From Perkinsus olseni (taxonomy: Eukaryota > Perkinsozoa > Perkinsida): a stretch of 64,000 nt of DNA. Under the pieces are notes generated by a model, which saw nothing but the letters and a program-made list of their open reading frames with translations, was not told the DNA's origin and ran no database searches. Location of the stretch: positions 26,426-90,425 of the forward strand of contig JABANN010000059.1 of assembly GCA_013115125.1 (NCBI GenBank), read 5' to 3'. Each line of letters opens with the position of its first letter. The first letter of the stretch is position 1. Positions 1-14,100 of this stretch are shown one piece after another. Both the position numbers and the translations under genes were made by a program.

Positions 1-75
1 GAGAGGGAATGGCGCAAATCTCTCGAGAGAATATTGGAGATCGTTGACGGTATCAATTTCTTATTTTTCCATCAG

Positions 76-2370
76 ATTTGAGCGCCTACAGAACCCTCGC
101 TGAGGCCTCTGCGGCGTCCCTGCGTGGGATGAATCCTCTGGCTACGGTGACTGTCACTGATGAGAAGTCTGTTGATATGAAGAAGTTCAATACGGCTTCG
201 ATTGACCTCGAATTCAACTTCCCTGAAGCGAAGAGGCTTGCCGAAGCGGCGCGGAAAGCCGGCGTGGCGGTTTTTCTGTCGTTTGGGTTCGGCGGAGTTG
301 GATGGTGGTGTGCTGATCTTGTAAAGCACAGAGTGTTAGAGAGGTCCTTGGGGAATAAGGCAGCAGTGGTGAGTTGGTTATACGAAGCTCTTATTCTCGT
401 TGTGAATTTCGTGGAATGATGCTCGGAATTTCTCATGACTGAATGGTGACCGAAGCGTGGAACGGATTGTATCCGTCTGAACGTCTGCGTGTGAAATGCG
501 ACATAGAGAACTGTAGTTGGTAGAGACTCAGATTCAAAAGGTGTTGCAATAATTGAAAAAATCGAATGCACGGATTGGCATTCGCATGCATGCTTGGCAT
601 TAGTGAATGAGGTAGAGCAAGGCAGCTATAGAGGTGGAAGTTTTGGGGTTGAACTGCTGCCATTATTGAGTTATCCTTCAGCAGTAAAGAACTCTGTTAA
701 TGGCCCATTGACAGAGTTTCTTACTGCTATCCAGACATTGCACGGAGATGACTCGGCTGTGCCTACACTATGAATCTAAACCCTTCCACAAAATTATATC
801 ACATCGCGTTTTTTCCTCATTTCTTCCAATTTATTGCGATTGGGGGTCTGAAACTTGGCATACGGGGTAATCAAGCATGGAGAAAAAACATATATAAAAA
901 TCAGATCGAATCTCGCTCGCCCTAGTAAAATATCTGAAACCGTCGATTTCAGCACGTCCACAAAATAATATCACACTCGGAGAATATAGACTTCCAACCG
1001 ACACAATATAATATATATTCGAATATAATATTTATATTCGAATCGATACATCCCGAATCGCTCGCCATTGGCAGATCTGTTATATATGCGGATGGATGCG
1101 ATGAAGCTCTGCGCAGTGTGGGAACTTCTAGCGTTATTATTGGAGTGGAATTCCTGTAGAGGGCGTTCTTTTTCAGGAGATCACTACTGCCTCTTTTGAT
1201 GACTTGCTCTCGAGGTCTATTGTGGATCTGCTTGGTGGAGTTAAATTAAAGAAGGCTCCGTAAGGCGGTATTGCGCGTTCAACAAACCCCCTCAGTGATC
1301 GCATTTTACTGCTGTGCATGCCATGATAATAGCAAGGCATGAGTAGTACAGCTAGTGGATATTCGAGACTTGGATAGAATTGAAGGGGCGATTGAATAGT
1401 TATAGTATCCGGTTACTGCTTCCGCTGTTTGTATTTGTTCAGGGGTGTTACACAGCCTGACTCGGAGTTGGCGGAGAATTTCCCACGTCGGAATTTTCGT
1501 AGCCTCGTTTTCATGATGGTTGGCGAACTTACTGAAGAGATATCCGGAGCGAACATGAAAATGGTTTCGGAAAGTTTTCTATAATCAGAGTGTCTCTCTC
1601 TCAGATTCGAATGCGCTATGGTGCCCCTACTCCTACGAATCCGATCCCAGCTGGGCTCGTGGCCGGCGTCCGAGAAGGAGTTCGGTGAGCAGATAAGCTC
1701 TGTCACTGCGAGTTCGACGGATACCGCTATGGCTAAGGTGTGCACTGGTCGGATTCTCGGACTCGGTGATCTATTCTCTATCGGGCTCTTACTCGAACAC
1801 TATGACGAACGCTGTGGCAGGGTGTTCATTTTTTACGACGAGGATAATTTCACGTGGCTGATAAAAAGGTCGATAAACGAGGGATGTATTTTCCACTCGC
1901 GATGTCTATCACTTTTCCACGCGATAATGATATCCTTGAGCGGTAGAACTTTGAGAATCTGCGAATATCGACCCGAATGAGTTCCGGAGTTTCGTGGTTT
2001 ACCTGTCTCCCGACCGATTGGCACATCCACCACTGGCTATTTTTCGGGCTGTGTTGCACGTAGCTCGACTCTCAACTTGCGCTTCTTTAGCCAGTAGTGA
2101 GATCTCTGCTTATGATCCGTCATATCTTGTCAGTTCCTCGAGCCTATTCTCTCGGAGCCGCGGTTGATGCAGCAGATTTCGGCGGGACCGATACCACCTT
2201 GTGCTGCGGTGGTGGGCGGCTTACTGGGTCAGGAGGTTGTCAAGGTGGTTACTCGCCGGGATGAACCCCTGGTGAACACTGGTAGGTTCTCTAGTAGCTT
2301 AGATGGATGGTTAGCCGCGACCGCGTGGTGACTCGGTAGGAGCGAAAATTGAGAAGACTATTGTAGCATG
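76..2370 (+). CDS. AOS1: SUMO-activating enzyme subunit 1 (AOS1/SAE1-like), 3' part
   Basis: The gene enters from the left edge. Exons read: 76-320 (after an acceptor at 75), 1177-1259, 1605-1737 and 2134-2281, with a probable short last exon ending near 2370; the phases of these exons agree. The first carries LAEASAASLRGMNPL and a later FLSFGFGGVGWWCADL stretch, which match the family block after the adenylation core (human: RAQNLNPMVDV, then KFFTGDVFGYHGYMFANL). Exon 2134-2281 carries PCAAVVGGLLGQEVVK, the conserved C-terminal helix of E1-like (ThiF-fold) enzymes. AOS1 pairs with UBA2 to activate SUMO. The N-terminal ATP-binding half lies outside the window, and one more exon may hide in 321-1176. 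Other E1 halves (for example APPBP1) are possible but fit less well. Confidence 0.6.
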
Positions 2371-2659
2371 ATTATTGTTTCGATTATTGGTCGCATGTTC
2401 ATCTTTTACGAAAATCTTCACGATCCATAATGTTCCTGGTAAGCGGGTCTACGAGCGGCAGCCGCTCGGCGGCTTGACTACCGACATTAGTCCAGCGCCA
2501 CAATTCGAAGTGAGCCTTCTCTGCATGATAATTCACTTGTCCAGCACAGGTGGGGGTGCGGCTGGCGTCGTCCTTAGACTGGGTGTGCCTATCAGGGCGC
2601 AGTTAAGGTTCCTTCCTCTGATCCGTGGCCGCTCAGAATCGCTATCCTGATAGCCTTAT

Positions 2660-4436
2660 GCTATGGGCGTCCTCGGAGCGCTCGCTGAGACCAGTATGAG
2701 TCGCAAGGAAGGCACTGTGGTTTGGGAGCTATTCAAGCTGCCGGACGCGTGGGCGTGGAAATGGATGCGATGGGCTGTACGTTTACAGTCCAGGGAGCTC
2801 CGACGATCTGCGAGTGGACCGCAGGGTCCTCGCGAGATTTGCCGAGGGAGTTGATCAGATTAAACCTCCAGAGACTCTTGAGTGCACCGATTACTTTTTA
2901 CGGGAGCCGTACCGGTGCGTTATAGGCACTTTACAGCCTAGTATAGAGCAGTCATATAGCAATCAATTGGAAAGTGTTCTGCGGAGCGCGGTTTATCATC
3001 CCCGGAGCGCCTGAAACAGGGTTGAGGATCGGTGGCCGGGAAAGAGTGCGGAGTCTACGGAGAGGATGCCAGCGCCCTTCCTGAGGTTGCCGAACCCGCC
3101 GCGGTTCTAATGCCGAACTGACGCTGACCGATGCTGGTGCCTACGTTCCTGCCAATGCCGAATCTGCAGCCGCTGCCCGGGCTACTGCAGTTGATTCACA
3201 TGCATTTTGCCGCAGCCGTTCCTTGGGGGAACTGATGCGGCGCCACCCTTCATAGGAAGGGAGACACACGATATCCCTGCCGCATGAGCATTGCTCGTTG
3301 AGCAACTGCCTGGTACACCAGTGCACCGGAAGAGAGCCTATGCTTGGAATTCCGGAGCACGTTTCGTTGGAAACCTCAAGGTGATTGATGAAAACAACCG
3401 GACCAGGGACGCATACCTGACAATGATTTATCAGACGGTTGAGACGTGATGAGCGGTATGAGCGAGCTATTCAGATGCCAGTGGCTGCACGAGCCCAAGT
3501 GGTTGTCGAGGCCAAGTACGAAGAGGCGTGGGCGGCATACAGGAAGTTGAGCGACTGGGGTTGGCGATGCGTTTGGGTGCTTCGCGACGCACCACTTCGA
3601 GAGAGAATGAATGACTATTGATCGTCTGAAGGCTGAGCATGAGAATCTCAATCGAAACCTAGAGTGTTTCGAGACATAAGGATCCTAAAGAGATCCATGG
3701 CCGCTCGCTGTGCTATTGTATGCCCTGTCCCAACGACACGTCGTGTTGCTGCAAATCTCCCTGTTGACACTGTTCAGCACTGCTGAGTGTGTAAGTGGGT
3801 GCAAGTCTGTTGAGTGTTGAGTTTCAGCAATGCCTAACGGCGCGTCGTCGGGCCACAAAGCATTACTGTAAAACAGTTGTCCCCTCGTCGTCGTCAAGCT
3901 CACAGTGTTACATTACGTTTTTGGTCGAGGAAACTCGACTTCTAGGCTAAGCCTAGTATTATCGAAACAACCTATGAACTACTGCCAAAACTTGGCTCGG
4001 TGGTGTCTCCCAATCAGCGAGCTACTGTTCCCGTGTTCTTATTCAGTTACTTACTCATGCCGCACGAACGGAGCTCATGTGGAGAAGATGCCCGCGAAGG
4101 GAGCGAATGAAGTGACTGCTGTTAAAGATCGCCATGCCACTGGAGCTGAAAACGTAGGCTTTGGCAAAATATCGCTTTGTAAATAGCGCGCGCCCGATTG
4201 ATCACATGATGGTGCCTGTGGATCTCACATTGTGGCGAGTGCCTAGGTCTATCCTGGCGAGTTAATGTAACGTATGCCTCAGGAATGCAAAGGTGATGTA
4301 TGTGTAGTTTTTAGGATTCTCATCCGCGTGGGTATTTGTGCAAAGTGCTTGTTCCTCAGGCTGAGTCGTCTGCGCTCGTGGCCACGGTTCTGGAAGAGGA
4401 TGAAGATGAAGGAGAGGAGCCTATGGAGCTCGACTA
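2660..4436 (+). CDS. unrecognised multi-exon protein, acidic C-terminus
   Basis: Protein-like stretches appear in consistent orientation but I could not join them with certainty. They include an exon near 2795-2930 (VDRRVLARFAEGVDQIKPP), one at about 3298-3408 (RKRAYAWNSGARFVGNLKV, then DENNRTRDAYLTMIYQTVE), an amphipathic stretch at 3440-3560 (EAKYEEAWAAYRKLSDW), a heptad-like segment at about 3612-3672 (IDRLKAEHENLNRNLECFE), and a last exon ending LEEDEDEGEEPMELD and a TAA at 4436. The coiled-coil middle and acidic tail suggest a structural or chaperone-like protein. I recognise no family. Boundaries are approximate. Confidence 0.35.
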
Positions 4437-5132
4437 AGTTTCTTCCACCATTTTCGTCTTGGGTTGTGACAAATCGTGACTGATCCGCCACGAATTTATT
4501 TTTCGGCTTTTTCGAGTCTTGCCAGGCGAAGGGGTTGTGCATGATGCATAGCAGAAGGTTAGATCAACTGCTACACCCGCCTGCCAAATCTTTGAAGGTT
4601 TCCGAGCGGGCAGTCGCTGGTCGAATGCCGAGCCCTGCGCGCCGATATTTACGAACGGTAATTTCCGTTCCCTGAAATTAATAGCCTCGTCATTGGTTCG
4701 TTAGGGTTGAAGGACAACGGTGCGAGCTCTCTAGGCAACCCTTCGTTTGCTACTCAGTTCAGCTCACGGTAACTGGAATTCTCGTTCAAGGATGTGCAGT
4801 TTTTTCCGAGTGTGGTGGCGTCTGACGGCACTAGGCACCGGCTGATGTCACCGCCCATGACGTCACTCCATCTGCACGCATGCGCAGATAGGTTGTTCAA
4901 TTTACTTCCTGTGCGTCGTTACGAATACCGCAGTAAATTCATTTCCGTAGAACGGGATCTCTCAATTTTTGAAAAGTGGCAGAGATCATTGATGTTGTGG
5001 TTTTCTGGTAATTTCCAAACCCGTCATTCGGTGAAGTCGCTTTTTTCGTGCGGTTGGCTCAACGCCCTCCTGCGCGGATTTTCAGTACATCTTCCAGTCG
5101 TAGTTTCGGTTTTGGGACTTCACTTTCGAACG
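4437..5132 (+). other. 5' flank of the glutamate synthase gene
   Basis: The GOGAT reading frame stays open upstream to 4794, but the codons before the ATG at 5133 resemble no GOGAT sequence, so 5133 is taken as the start. I see no clear promoter motif. Confidence 0.3.
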
Positions 5133-8100
5133 ATGGACGCTTGCGCCGGCCAGAAGCCCTTCGAGCAGATCGGACCGGAGTGGGAGAAGATTCCGCCAAA
5201 GCAGGGACTGTAAGTCGGGCTGTGATATTTATCATGTTATTAAGAGTCGTGGCGAAGGCCGAGAGCTCGGGAAGTTTTTGGTGTGGTGTAACGAAAACGC
5301 TTACTGAGAATCTCGGCTCAGTTACGATCCCAGTCTCGAGAAGGATTCCTGCGGTGTTGGAGTTGTGATGGACGTCAAGGGTGTGCCTTGTCGGAAAATA
5401 ATGGACGACGCGAGGGAGATGCTTTGCCGGATGAGCCATAGAGGAGGCCTCATGAGCGACCCGAGGGATGGTGATGGCGCTGGAATTTTGATAGGTGGGG
5501 ATCGTGCTTCGTACTGACCCTCGCAGCCGGCGCGCTTTATGCTGAGAGACGTAGCGGTTGTACCATGTACAGCACGATGTACGGGGAAAGCTTTTTATCG
5601 GCTGACCCCCGCCGGGAATGACAGGTGTCAAGATCTACCGCAGAGTTGAGTGTGACGTTCTGCCCTTCGAAGAAAGAAAATTTTGTCAATTTTCGCGGAG
5701 CATCTTTGTCATTCTCGACCTAAGAATTTTTTGATCTGATATCGATCCTGGGTAAAATTTTTTTCGTTTAGGAATACCCGATTCCTACTACCGGCAGCTG
5801 TCTCATACGTTTCTGCCTGAAGGCGCCGTGTTGCCTTTAAACGGCGAGTACGGCGTTGGGAATGTCTTTCTACCACAGGAGGAGAATAGACGACTCGATT
5901 GCACTGCGGTGAGTTGGATCTCGCGTTTGCTTTCGCTATTTCTCCGTGTCAGAGATTTGACCGCTTGGCTGGGCGCTTTGGCCTTCGTGTGCTAGGGTGG
6001 AGGTGGCCGTTGGAGGTGCGAAGTGGTATACTTGGACCGGCGTCGAGGGGCTCAGAGCCCTTCATAGCCCAGGTGAGACGGGGAGTCTGGAGGGGTTGGC
6101 TCGTAGACTGTGATTAGGTGTTTGTGGGCCGAGCGAATGGAGAGGAGAATTTGGAAGGAGGGAGCGAAACTGAGGGGCGAGTGGTGACAGAGGTGGGTTG
6201 TGCCTTCCTATCACGTGCTGGTCGATTGGGGATAAGCATGAGTTACTAGGAGTGAAGCTGAGGGTGATTATTGGCAAAATACCCTACCCGGGGATCGAAC
6301 CCGGAATCTCCACCTTAGGAGGGTGGCGCCTTATCCATTGGGCCAGCAGGGCGATGGGAACGAGGCTTCAGAATATATGTCATGCGTCTTGTTCAGGATG
6401 ACGAGAGGTACCTATCGGCTGCGTCTCGTGGCGGAGGTGTGACTGCCATGAAACGGAGCAAGCTGAAACCGACTTCGAATAGAACAGGGAAGCGCTACGA
6501 AGGTAACTAAGCTCACTTCTTGAGACTTTGCGGACTGTGAAGTGCCACCCCGGCGGCTCGTAGAGCAGTTTCATGGGTCCTCAGGCGAAAGGAGGCGTCG
6601 TGCGAGAGGGTCGTTGAGCTTGGAGGTTTGCGAGAGGCTTCCGTTGGAATACCTCCTCTATCTGCTGAGGAAGGCTGCTGGGTCGAGAGAGAAGACCGAG
6701 ATGTTCATCTGCTCACTGAGCTCGAAGACAGTGACATATAAAGGTGATGACAGCGGGCCCGTCGCGGTCTGGGAGCGCTAAATCTTCGAGTGATGGATTG
6801 AGGTTAAACTCGGTTACTATCGAAGGCGGATGCCCAGCTCGCAGGAGAGCGCCTGGCAAGGGCTCCGGGTCTCTACATGCGGGATTTTTGCCGCGTGTAC
6901 CCGGGTGAAAAGACGGTTTCAACGTCATTGGTTGGAAGACGTCAGCGGAGTAGAGGGGTTGATAATGATAATGCCCTGGTGTTGTGGTGTTGATGGTGAT
7001 GAGGGCTTTCTCGTTGCCAAGCCACGATGCTTCGAACGAACTCGAGGCACTGTTTATTCTCGATCAACGCTCGTTGTCCTGCGAATGCGGTTTGAGCAGG
7101 TCAACTGACGTGCGCCCAGCTCTTCGAGTACTACAAGGATTTGAACGATCCCAGCCTTGCGACGCATCTCGCTATGGTCCACTCGAGGTTCAGGTAGAAC
7201 GGGTCTGGGACTGTGCTTGGACAAGGTTGATCAATGGCACAGGAACTCGACGTCTCTTTACTGGCCTTACCCCCAATTTTTCCATGGGAAGAGGGTAGGC
7301 CTTGACCACGCTATTGAGATTCTCCATAACACGGTCATCGTGTCGCGGTAGCGGAGTGTCGTCCTTAGTGGCGTGTCATCGTAGTGTACCGGGGTCGGCT
7401 GTGGCAGTGCGGCGGAATTGAGCTGCCTACCCACGGCCCTCATGCTCATCTTGTCGTTCAGTACCAACACCTTCCCGTCTTGGTCGAGGAGTCAGCCTTT
7501 TCGAAGGCTGTGCCATAACGGTGAGATCAACACGTTGAGTGGCAACAAGCAGGCCTTGAGAAGTCGTGAGGGCGGCTTGACTAGCCTTTTGCAGGTGAGA
7601 TTGATTTCGACCGATCTGGTCGTCTCTGTCGGGCGATCGAGCGGCAAAGTTATTCTGGTTTGGAAAATTAATCTCAACTCGATTCAATTTTCTGATCGTC
7701 GTCGTGGAAATTCTCGGGTTAATTTATTTGATGATCTACTCGTAGTACTTGGTTCCATGGGTAGGGAGTTTCGTGGCGCAGTGACGGAGTTCATCATAGT
7801 ATCTTTTCAGCCGATCCTTCCAAGCGGGATGTCTGAAGCTCAGAAGAATGTCATTCGCAGAATTCTATCACCGGTTGACGAAGGTGAGTTGATATATTAA
7901 TGATAAAATGCAGGGTGCTGAGACTGAACCCGAGACCCCTACGTAGCCGCCCGCTCACGCTGCCTCCCCGGTTCCCAGCATCAGGATTCTACTTATTGCG
8001 AGTGTTCACTAATTCTGAAATAAATTTCAGAATCGATTCTGAGTTGCGGAATTGGTTTATTGAGGGATGACTGAGCGATGAATTTCGTGGCGCGCGGATT

Positions 8101-11100
8101 TCAGGCATCGGCTCGGACTCGGCTACGGTGGACAACCTGTTCGAGCAGCTGAGTATCATCTGTGGTTGGCCAGTGCCCATGGCGATGATGCTGCTGGTGA
8201 GAGAGGCCTGGCGGGGCAACCCTACGATGAACGAGGAGCAGAAGGCGATGTACAGGTAGGAGACTCCTTCTGATGCGTCATTCAAAATGTGGATAGAATC
8301 GTCACTACGACTGCGTCACGCGCCACGAAAATACCAGCAGGAGCGCATCATGTTTGGTGTCAACCAGTATCATCCTTCCCGGCCGCACTCGACCGAGGTT
8401 GATAGCGACTTTGCAAACGCCACCGTAGTAGAATTGCCGAGGTTGCGTCAGATCTTGTTGAGCTTCTCTTGTTTTGATGTTCCTTTCTTCCGGACGGGTA
8501 TGTTGCTTATTACTCGTAACCCAACTTTTTACTATTTTTCAATCAGAAGATTCAATTCTGAATCCCAGTCCCTTTCAACGAGGGTTGATTATTTTTCCAG
8601 GTATCTGTCCTGTTTGAGCGAGCCTTGGGACGGCCCGGCCATGCTGGCCTTCACCGACGGCGATGTTCTTGGCGCCACACTTGACAGGAACGGCCTCAGA
8701 CCTAGCAGGTGGGAAAACTCTCAGCTAGCTGAATGACGTCCCTCGCGAACTCCAACGTCTCTCGTGCAAATGGCCGCCCTTCTGTTGCTTACGAACGTTA
8801 TTATAAAAACTTGTCATATCTTATCATTATCATCGTCTTTCAACCATATTCATATTCATAAACCTGTACGGATTCCGATGATTGTAATAAAGGGCTCATA
8901 TTTGCACGCATGCCCAAGACGATCGGCACGTAGTGAGCCACAGTCCACGGAAAATCTGAATACGTGAGGGACGGCGATGTAGCGCAACGGCCACTACCGT
9001 CATTGCTGGGTAACGCGACTTGATGGTACGGCCGAAGATTGTTTCTTTCCTGTATTCGGAGCTGTTACTTCGCCTGCGTTGAAGCCCTCAACTATCGTGT
9101 TCCCCAATCTCTCCGATAGTGATGATCAGGTTCATGATAACCAAGGACGGCCTCTTCGTTCTCTCGTCCGAAGTCGGAGTAGTTGATGTCGATTCATCGG
9201 AAGTCGTGCAGAAGGGCCGTCTTGGCCCGGGCAGGATGATACTGGTTGATACCAAACAGGGTGAGTTCTTGGTGGTAATTTCGTGGCGCGTGACGCTTAA
9301 CGCTGTGCCGAAGAATGCGAAATGATCGAGTGGAAAACCTGATTCTAAATTGGCATGCCCTTAATTCATCTGAAAAAATCAAATTGATGAAAATGTTCCC
9401 ATTTCTTGTAGCGCTTACCATCATGTCTTTGAGTGAGTGAGCTGTATCTCCGAGCTCGGCAGCTCGCCCACCCTGCGTGGTGCAGGCCGTGCACTTTCAA
9501 TGAGCAGAACTGAAAACTTTTTGTTGTTATCGTTATATATGTTAGTAAGGAGTTAGTAAGAGTTAGTATGATACCCGCGACATGTAGTGGGAAGGTTCTC
9601 ACTTCAGCCCGCGTGAATTGGCTGAGCATCCCGTCTTCGGTCAGGTCGAGTCGTCTTGGACTCCGAGATCAAAGATTCCCTCAGCGGCATCGCACCCTAC
9701 AAACAGTTTCTCGAGCAGGCTGTTTTCATAGACGCCCAGTCCACCAAGAAAGTGACTGTTGATGATGATTTGTTTGGCACTCCCAGAGGGAGGACTAAGA
9801 AGGTGCGTCTCCCATGAGCGAGCGGTTGGGTCGAATCGAGTGCGCTAGAATCTCATAGTGGAGGAATCTTCTTTTTTGTTGAATCGACTCACGGGAAATG
9901 CCAGCGTGATCGGAAGATTGAGAAGTCATTTCATGCGTCGGGCAGTGCCCGGTGAGCTCAAAGGTCGCGGCCGCGCTTCATGTTCGAATACACTGTGGTG
10001 TCTCCTGGGAGCCTCTGTCCCTCGTCAGAGGAGATGGCGCAACGAGCGAATCGAGTTCGGACGATTCTTGTTTTATTCGTTTAGGGCATACCGATCACGT
10101 TGGACATCCTAGACGTACCGGAGACGGCTGTGACGGAGCAGTTGGTCATGCACGGCTACTTCGCGGAGATGCTGGATATGATCCTGAGCCCGATGGCTAG
10201 GGTTGGCCAGGAGCCACTGGGTGAGTTCTGCTCGCTCTTCATAGCGCTACTTCTCCTCGCGATCAGTGTGCCGAGAAATATCTGCCTGACAGCTGTGCGT
10301 TTTTCGGTCTTCGGTTGGTTCGCTTCATACTGCTACTTGCGCTCGTGATGGGTATGTGTACCGGTGGAATTTCCATCCCATTTTACAGATAGGCGAGCCG
10401 TTGCTTCAAGCAGCTTCGTAGTGGTGATTGCGGTTCTGACTAATACTTGGCGGCCTTTTGAAGTGTGCATTCTCGATCGTATAGTGCAGCAGCACCCACT
10501 TTCGAAGCGGGTCCATCATCGTTCTACTCCCATGCTATAAGACTTCATCCTTGAGCTAACTTGTCTGCGACTGGCTGACACTACGATGTCACTGCTGTAC
10601 GGTTAAGGCATTACACCGTTGCGGTGACAACCCAGCAACAACCATGTTTTTGAGAGTCGTTCAATAAACCTGTTCTGAAAATCAGAATCGGGTCTGGAAC
10701 TGCATTTTACGTGTTAAAGTTAACGGGGGGATCGTCCATTTATTATATCAGTGAACTCATATGAGCATGATATTCAACCTTGTAATCACCTCGATTCTAG
10801 TACTATCACGCAGCATTTGGTAAATATTTGGTAAGCTCTTAAGCACAATATTTGATGAATATTGTGGTTGGTAGAGCGATGCCATCATATCAGGTTCCAT
10901 GGGCCACGACGCTCCCCTTGCCTGCCTTTCTCGACTGCCGTTGTCTTCCTTCTACTACATGCAGCAGCTCTTCGCCGAGGCGACCAACCCCGCTATTGAC
11001 CCACTCCGGGAGGCCATCGTGATGAGTCTCGAGTGCCCTATAGGGCCGCAGCTGATGAGTTGCGATGAAGGCTGCAGCGCGGCCGAATTCGGCAGGCCGC

Positions 11101-14100
11101 ATGCGCTCACGTGTGGCTCGAATCCGGCGAGGAGGGTGGTTCTGGATGAGCCGATATTGTGTCCGTGGCGGTATCAGCAGCTGCTGGACTTGGATAGCGA
11201 AAGGGATGGTACGACGTTTCCCTTCAGCGTGGTAGACACTACTTACAGGATTGAAGCTGCAAGGGATCTTAGGCGGAGCGGAGGTGGGTTCGGGAAAATT
11301 TCATAACGGGTCGTGGATCATTGGGGATAGGCATATGGAAAAGTTGCCGCATCCCGGTATCGAACCCGCGACCTCCGTCCTTCCTTCTCAGCTCTGCGAG
11401 ACTTCTCCGGCGCCTGCGCTCTGGAGTCGAGAATACATGATATTTGTGAGGAGGCTGAGGCGGCTGTTCATGATGGCGCGGGGATTCTGATCCTCTGCGA
11501 TCGGCGGGCAGGTGAGATTTTTTCGGCTCCGAAGTGTCTTCTGGCAAGCACGGCCTCGAGTGATCGCGACGATGCTAACTTCGTAATTACTTATACCGAT
11601 ATTTTCATAGAGCCTCCAAGAATTTGCAGATTGGCGAACTATCAACTCACAGACACGCGAGTCCCTTGAATGCAGGTGACGCATCTCAGGTCCCAGCAGA
11701 GTCCCGGTTGACGCCCTCCTCGCAGTGGGAGCGGTTCATCATCATCTCATCAAGTGTCGTTTGAGAAGCCAGACGGCTATTATTGCTGAGGTAAGCCTCA
11801 GTCTCGAACGAAAGTGAATAGGTCCGGATTAGAGTATTGATTTTTTCGGTCAGCCCATTGACTTGTTCGCTCTCTAGTGAGATTCGCGAAAGTCGTTTGT
11901 ATGAGAGATCTAATCTCGGCTATCGTTCGGAATTTCGCATGCATTTACGTCCAATAATGAATTCAATTTACGCAATTTACGAAATGTCATGGTTCGAATA
12001 AGCGAATCATCTTTGAGCTTCAGGTTGGTTCGGTGTCGTCGATACACCAAATGTGTTGTCTGCTTGCGTTTGGCGCCGACGCTATTTACCCATACTTAGC
12101 CTACGCTGCACTGACTCGGTAGGTCGAGTCGTGTTCGCGGGGGAATCACTCTAAAGGCGGTTACATGCCTTCGTGATTCGCTCGGCCTGTCGTGTCGCGG
12201 ATGAGGATGGTTGTAGAGTACGGCCGACGAGCACTGGTGCGGGGAAGGACTCGACTCTGTCGGAGCTGAGCTTGAATAAAATGGTGAAGAACTACAGGGC
12301 AGCCACACATGCTGGCATACTTAAGGCGAGTGCTAAAGCGATGGGCTATAGTGTTGATGGGGGCAGTTGTGAAAACTACCCTACCCGAGGATCGAACCCG
12401 GAATCTTCACCTTAGGAGGGTGGCGCCTTATCCATTGGGCCAGCAGGGCGCGTGCCATGTTTCGCCTCGCAGTTGGCACACCCACTCCGCACTCTTGATA
12501 GGATGCGATAACAGTGCACTCCCTTTCTAGGTTATGTCGAAGATGGGCATCTCATGCCTGTCCAGCTACAAAGGAGCTCAGCTCTTCCAGTGTATCGGCC
12601 TGGCCGCTGACGTCAAGAATCTCTGCTTCGACGCCTGTATGTCGTCTCTCGGAGGAGTAGGCTTCCGAGCTCTACAGGAAGACGCCTTGAGGCTGCACAC
12701 CAATGTGAGCTTTCACTTTTCTCGTTAGCCTAAGGTTCTGAGATGAATTAACGAGGTTTGCTGATGGGCATTGAAATTCGAGAGAATTTGGGCGACCGGA
12801 ATCGGGTCGGTCGGCACTGCTTAGGAAGTATCTTGACGGTGTTTGCGTCTGCACTCCGATTCGCCGAGATGTTCACATGTGTTCGCCGAACGTAATCGTC
12901 ACTCGCCACGTAATTAGGCGTATCCTTCCCGACCGCTGCCTCCACTGGTCGATGCTGAGACGAGTCGCCACGTTCTTCCGGAGATGGGGATGTATCACTT
13001 CCGCTCCGTCGGCAACTCTTCGGAGCTTCACATGAACGCCCCTGACGTTATAGCGAAGATTCGGGTGGGTCGGTTAGGAAAAAATTGCAGAAAACTGATG
13101 AGTGCGGGATTTGAACCTGCGTCCGACTGTAGGAGTCGGCGCGCAAGGACTCGCCAGTGGCATATAAGGAGTATGAGGAGTGGGAAAACGCCCTGGTCGA
13201 CGAGTGTGAGCTTCGAGGCCTTTTGGAGATCTGCTACGACAAGTGCACCCCGATCCCTGTGGAATCTGTCGAAACTGAGTCGGAGATTGTTAAACGATTT
13301 TGCACGGGTGAGCTGTCACGGGGTGACCGGTGAGAACGGTAGGGGACTTGAGAATGCTTGAGTGTGGCTGAGAGACTCTGAGATACAGTCGCTGCGAAAA
13401 GGGGAAATTGTGGTACTGAGCCGGACTAACGCAATCGGAGCGGCTACAGGTGCCGTCTCATTTGGAGCCATCTCGGCACCAACGCATGAAACATTGGCTG
13501 CGGCGATGAACTCCCTTGGTGGGAGATCGAATACGGGAGAGGGAGGAGAGGATGAAGCCAGGTACTCTCCCGTCACGCGCCACGAAATTACTATCTTACA
13601 AGTTTGATTGTTCCGCATTTCAGATTTGGCGGAGAGAATGAGACGCGCTCCCGCATCAAGCAAGTGGCATCTGGGCGCTTCGGCGTTACTGCGGCATACT
13701 TAGCCGACGCTGATGAAATCCAGATCAAACTTGCTCAGGTCAGTGGCTCCCCGTACCTGAGGAGTGTTCGAGGCGCATGCTCCGCTTCACGTGGTCTCAT
13801 AATGTCGTCATTGTGTGTGTTCGAGCTTCCTTCACTTTTTCAGGGAGCTAAACCAGGGGAAGGCGGTGAGCTGCCGGGGTATAAAGTCGTTGGTGCCATC
13901 GCGGAGATTCGCAAGTCGACTCCGGGAGTTGGATTGATATCCCCTCCGCCCCACCACGATATGTACAGCATTGAGGATGTTGCTCAGTTGATATCGGATT
14001 TGAAACATGTGGGGCTAGGGGGTGATTGCTTCAGGGCTCAGCGCTGGTCCAGCGCCGCTGGAACCAACAAAACGAATGGAGTCGATTCTCCAAAATTACC

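Noticed and set aside
1000-1060. AT-rich repeat as a promoter or element end
   Set aside because: Simple ATA/TAT runs within an AOS1 intron with no supporting context.
4794-5132. N-terminal extension of the GOGAT reading frame
   Set aside because: The frame is open, but the residues look like translated non-coding DNA, and the ATG at 5133 gives a 35-residue propeptide before Cys, a normal length for the family.
5059-5631. 190-codon minus-strand frame
   Set aside because: It lies antisense over GOGAT exons 1-2 and runs into an R1 repeat copy. Its apparent peptide similarity to frames at 26732 and 38520 comes only from the shared repeat.
9194-9424. Minus-strand frame with a peptide shared with 8287-8400
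   Set aside because: It is the antisense of GOGAT exon 11. The shared peptide arises from the inverted DNA copy at 8314-8396.
13098-13147. Possible amber-suppressor (CTA) tRNA
   Set aside because: The seven-base loop could be read as CTA, but U33 is missing, the T stem has a mismatch and there is no 5' half. It is a relic.
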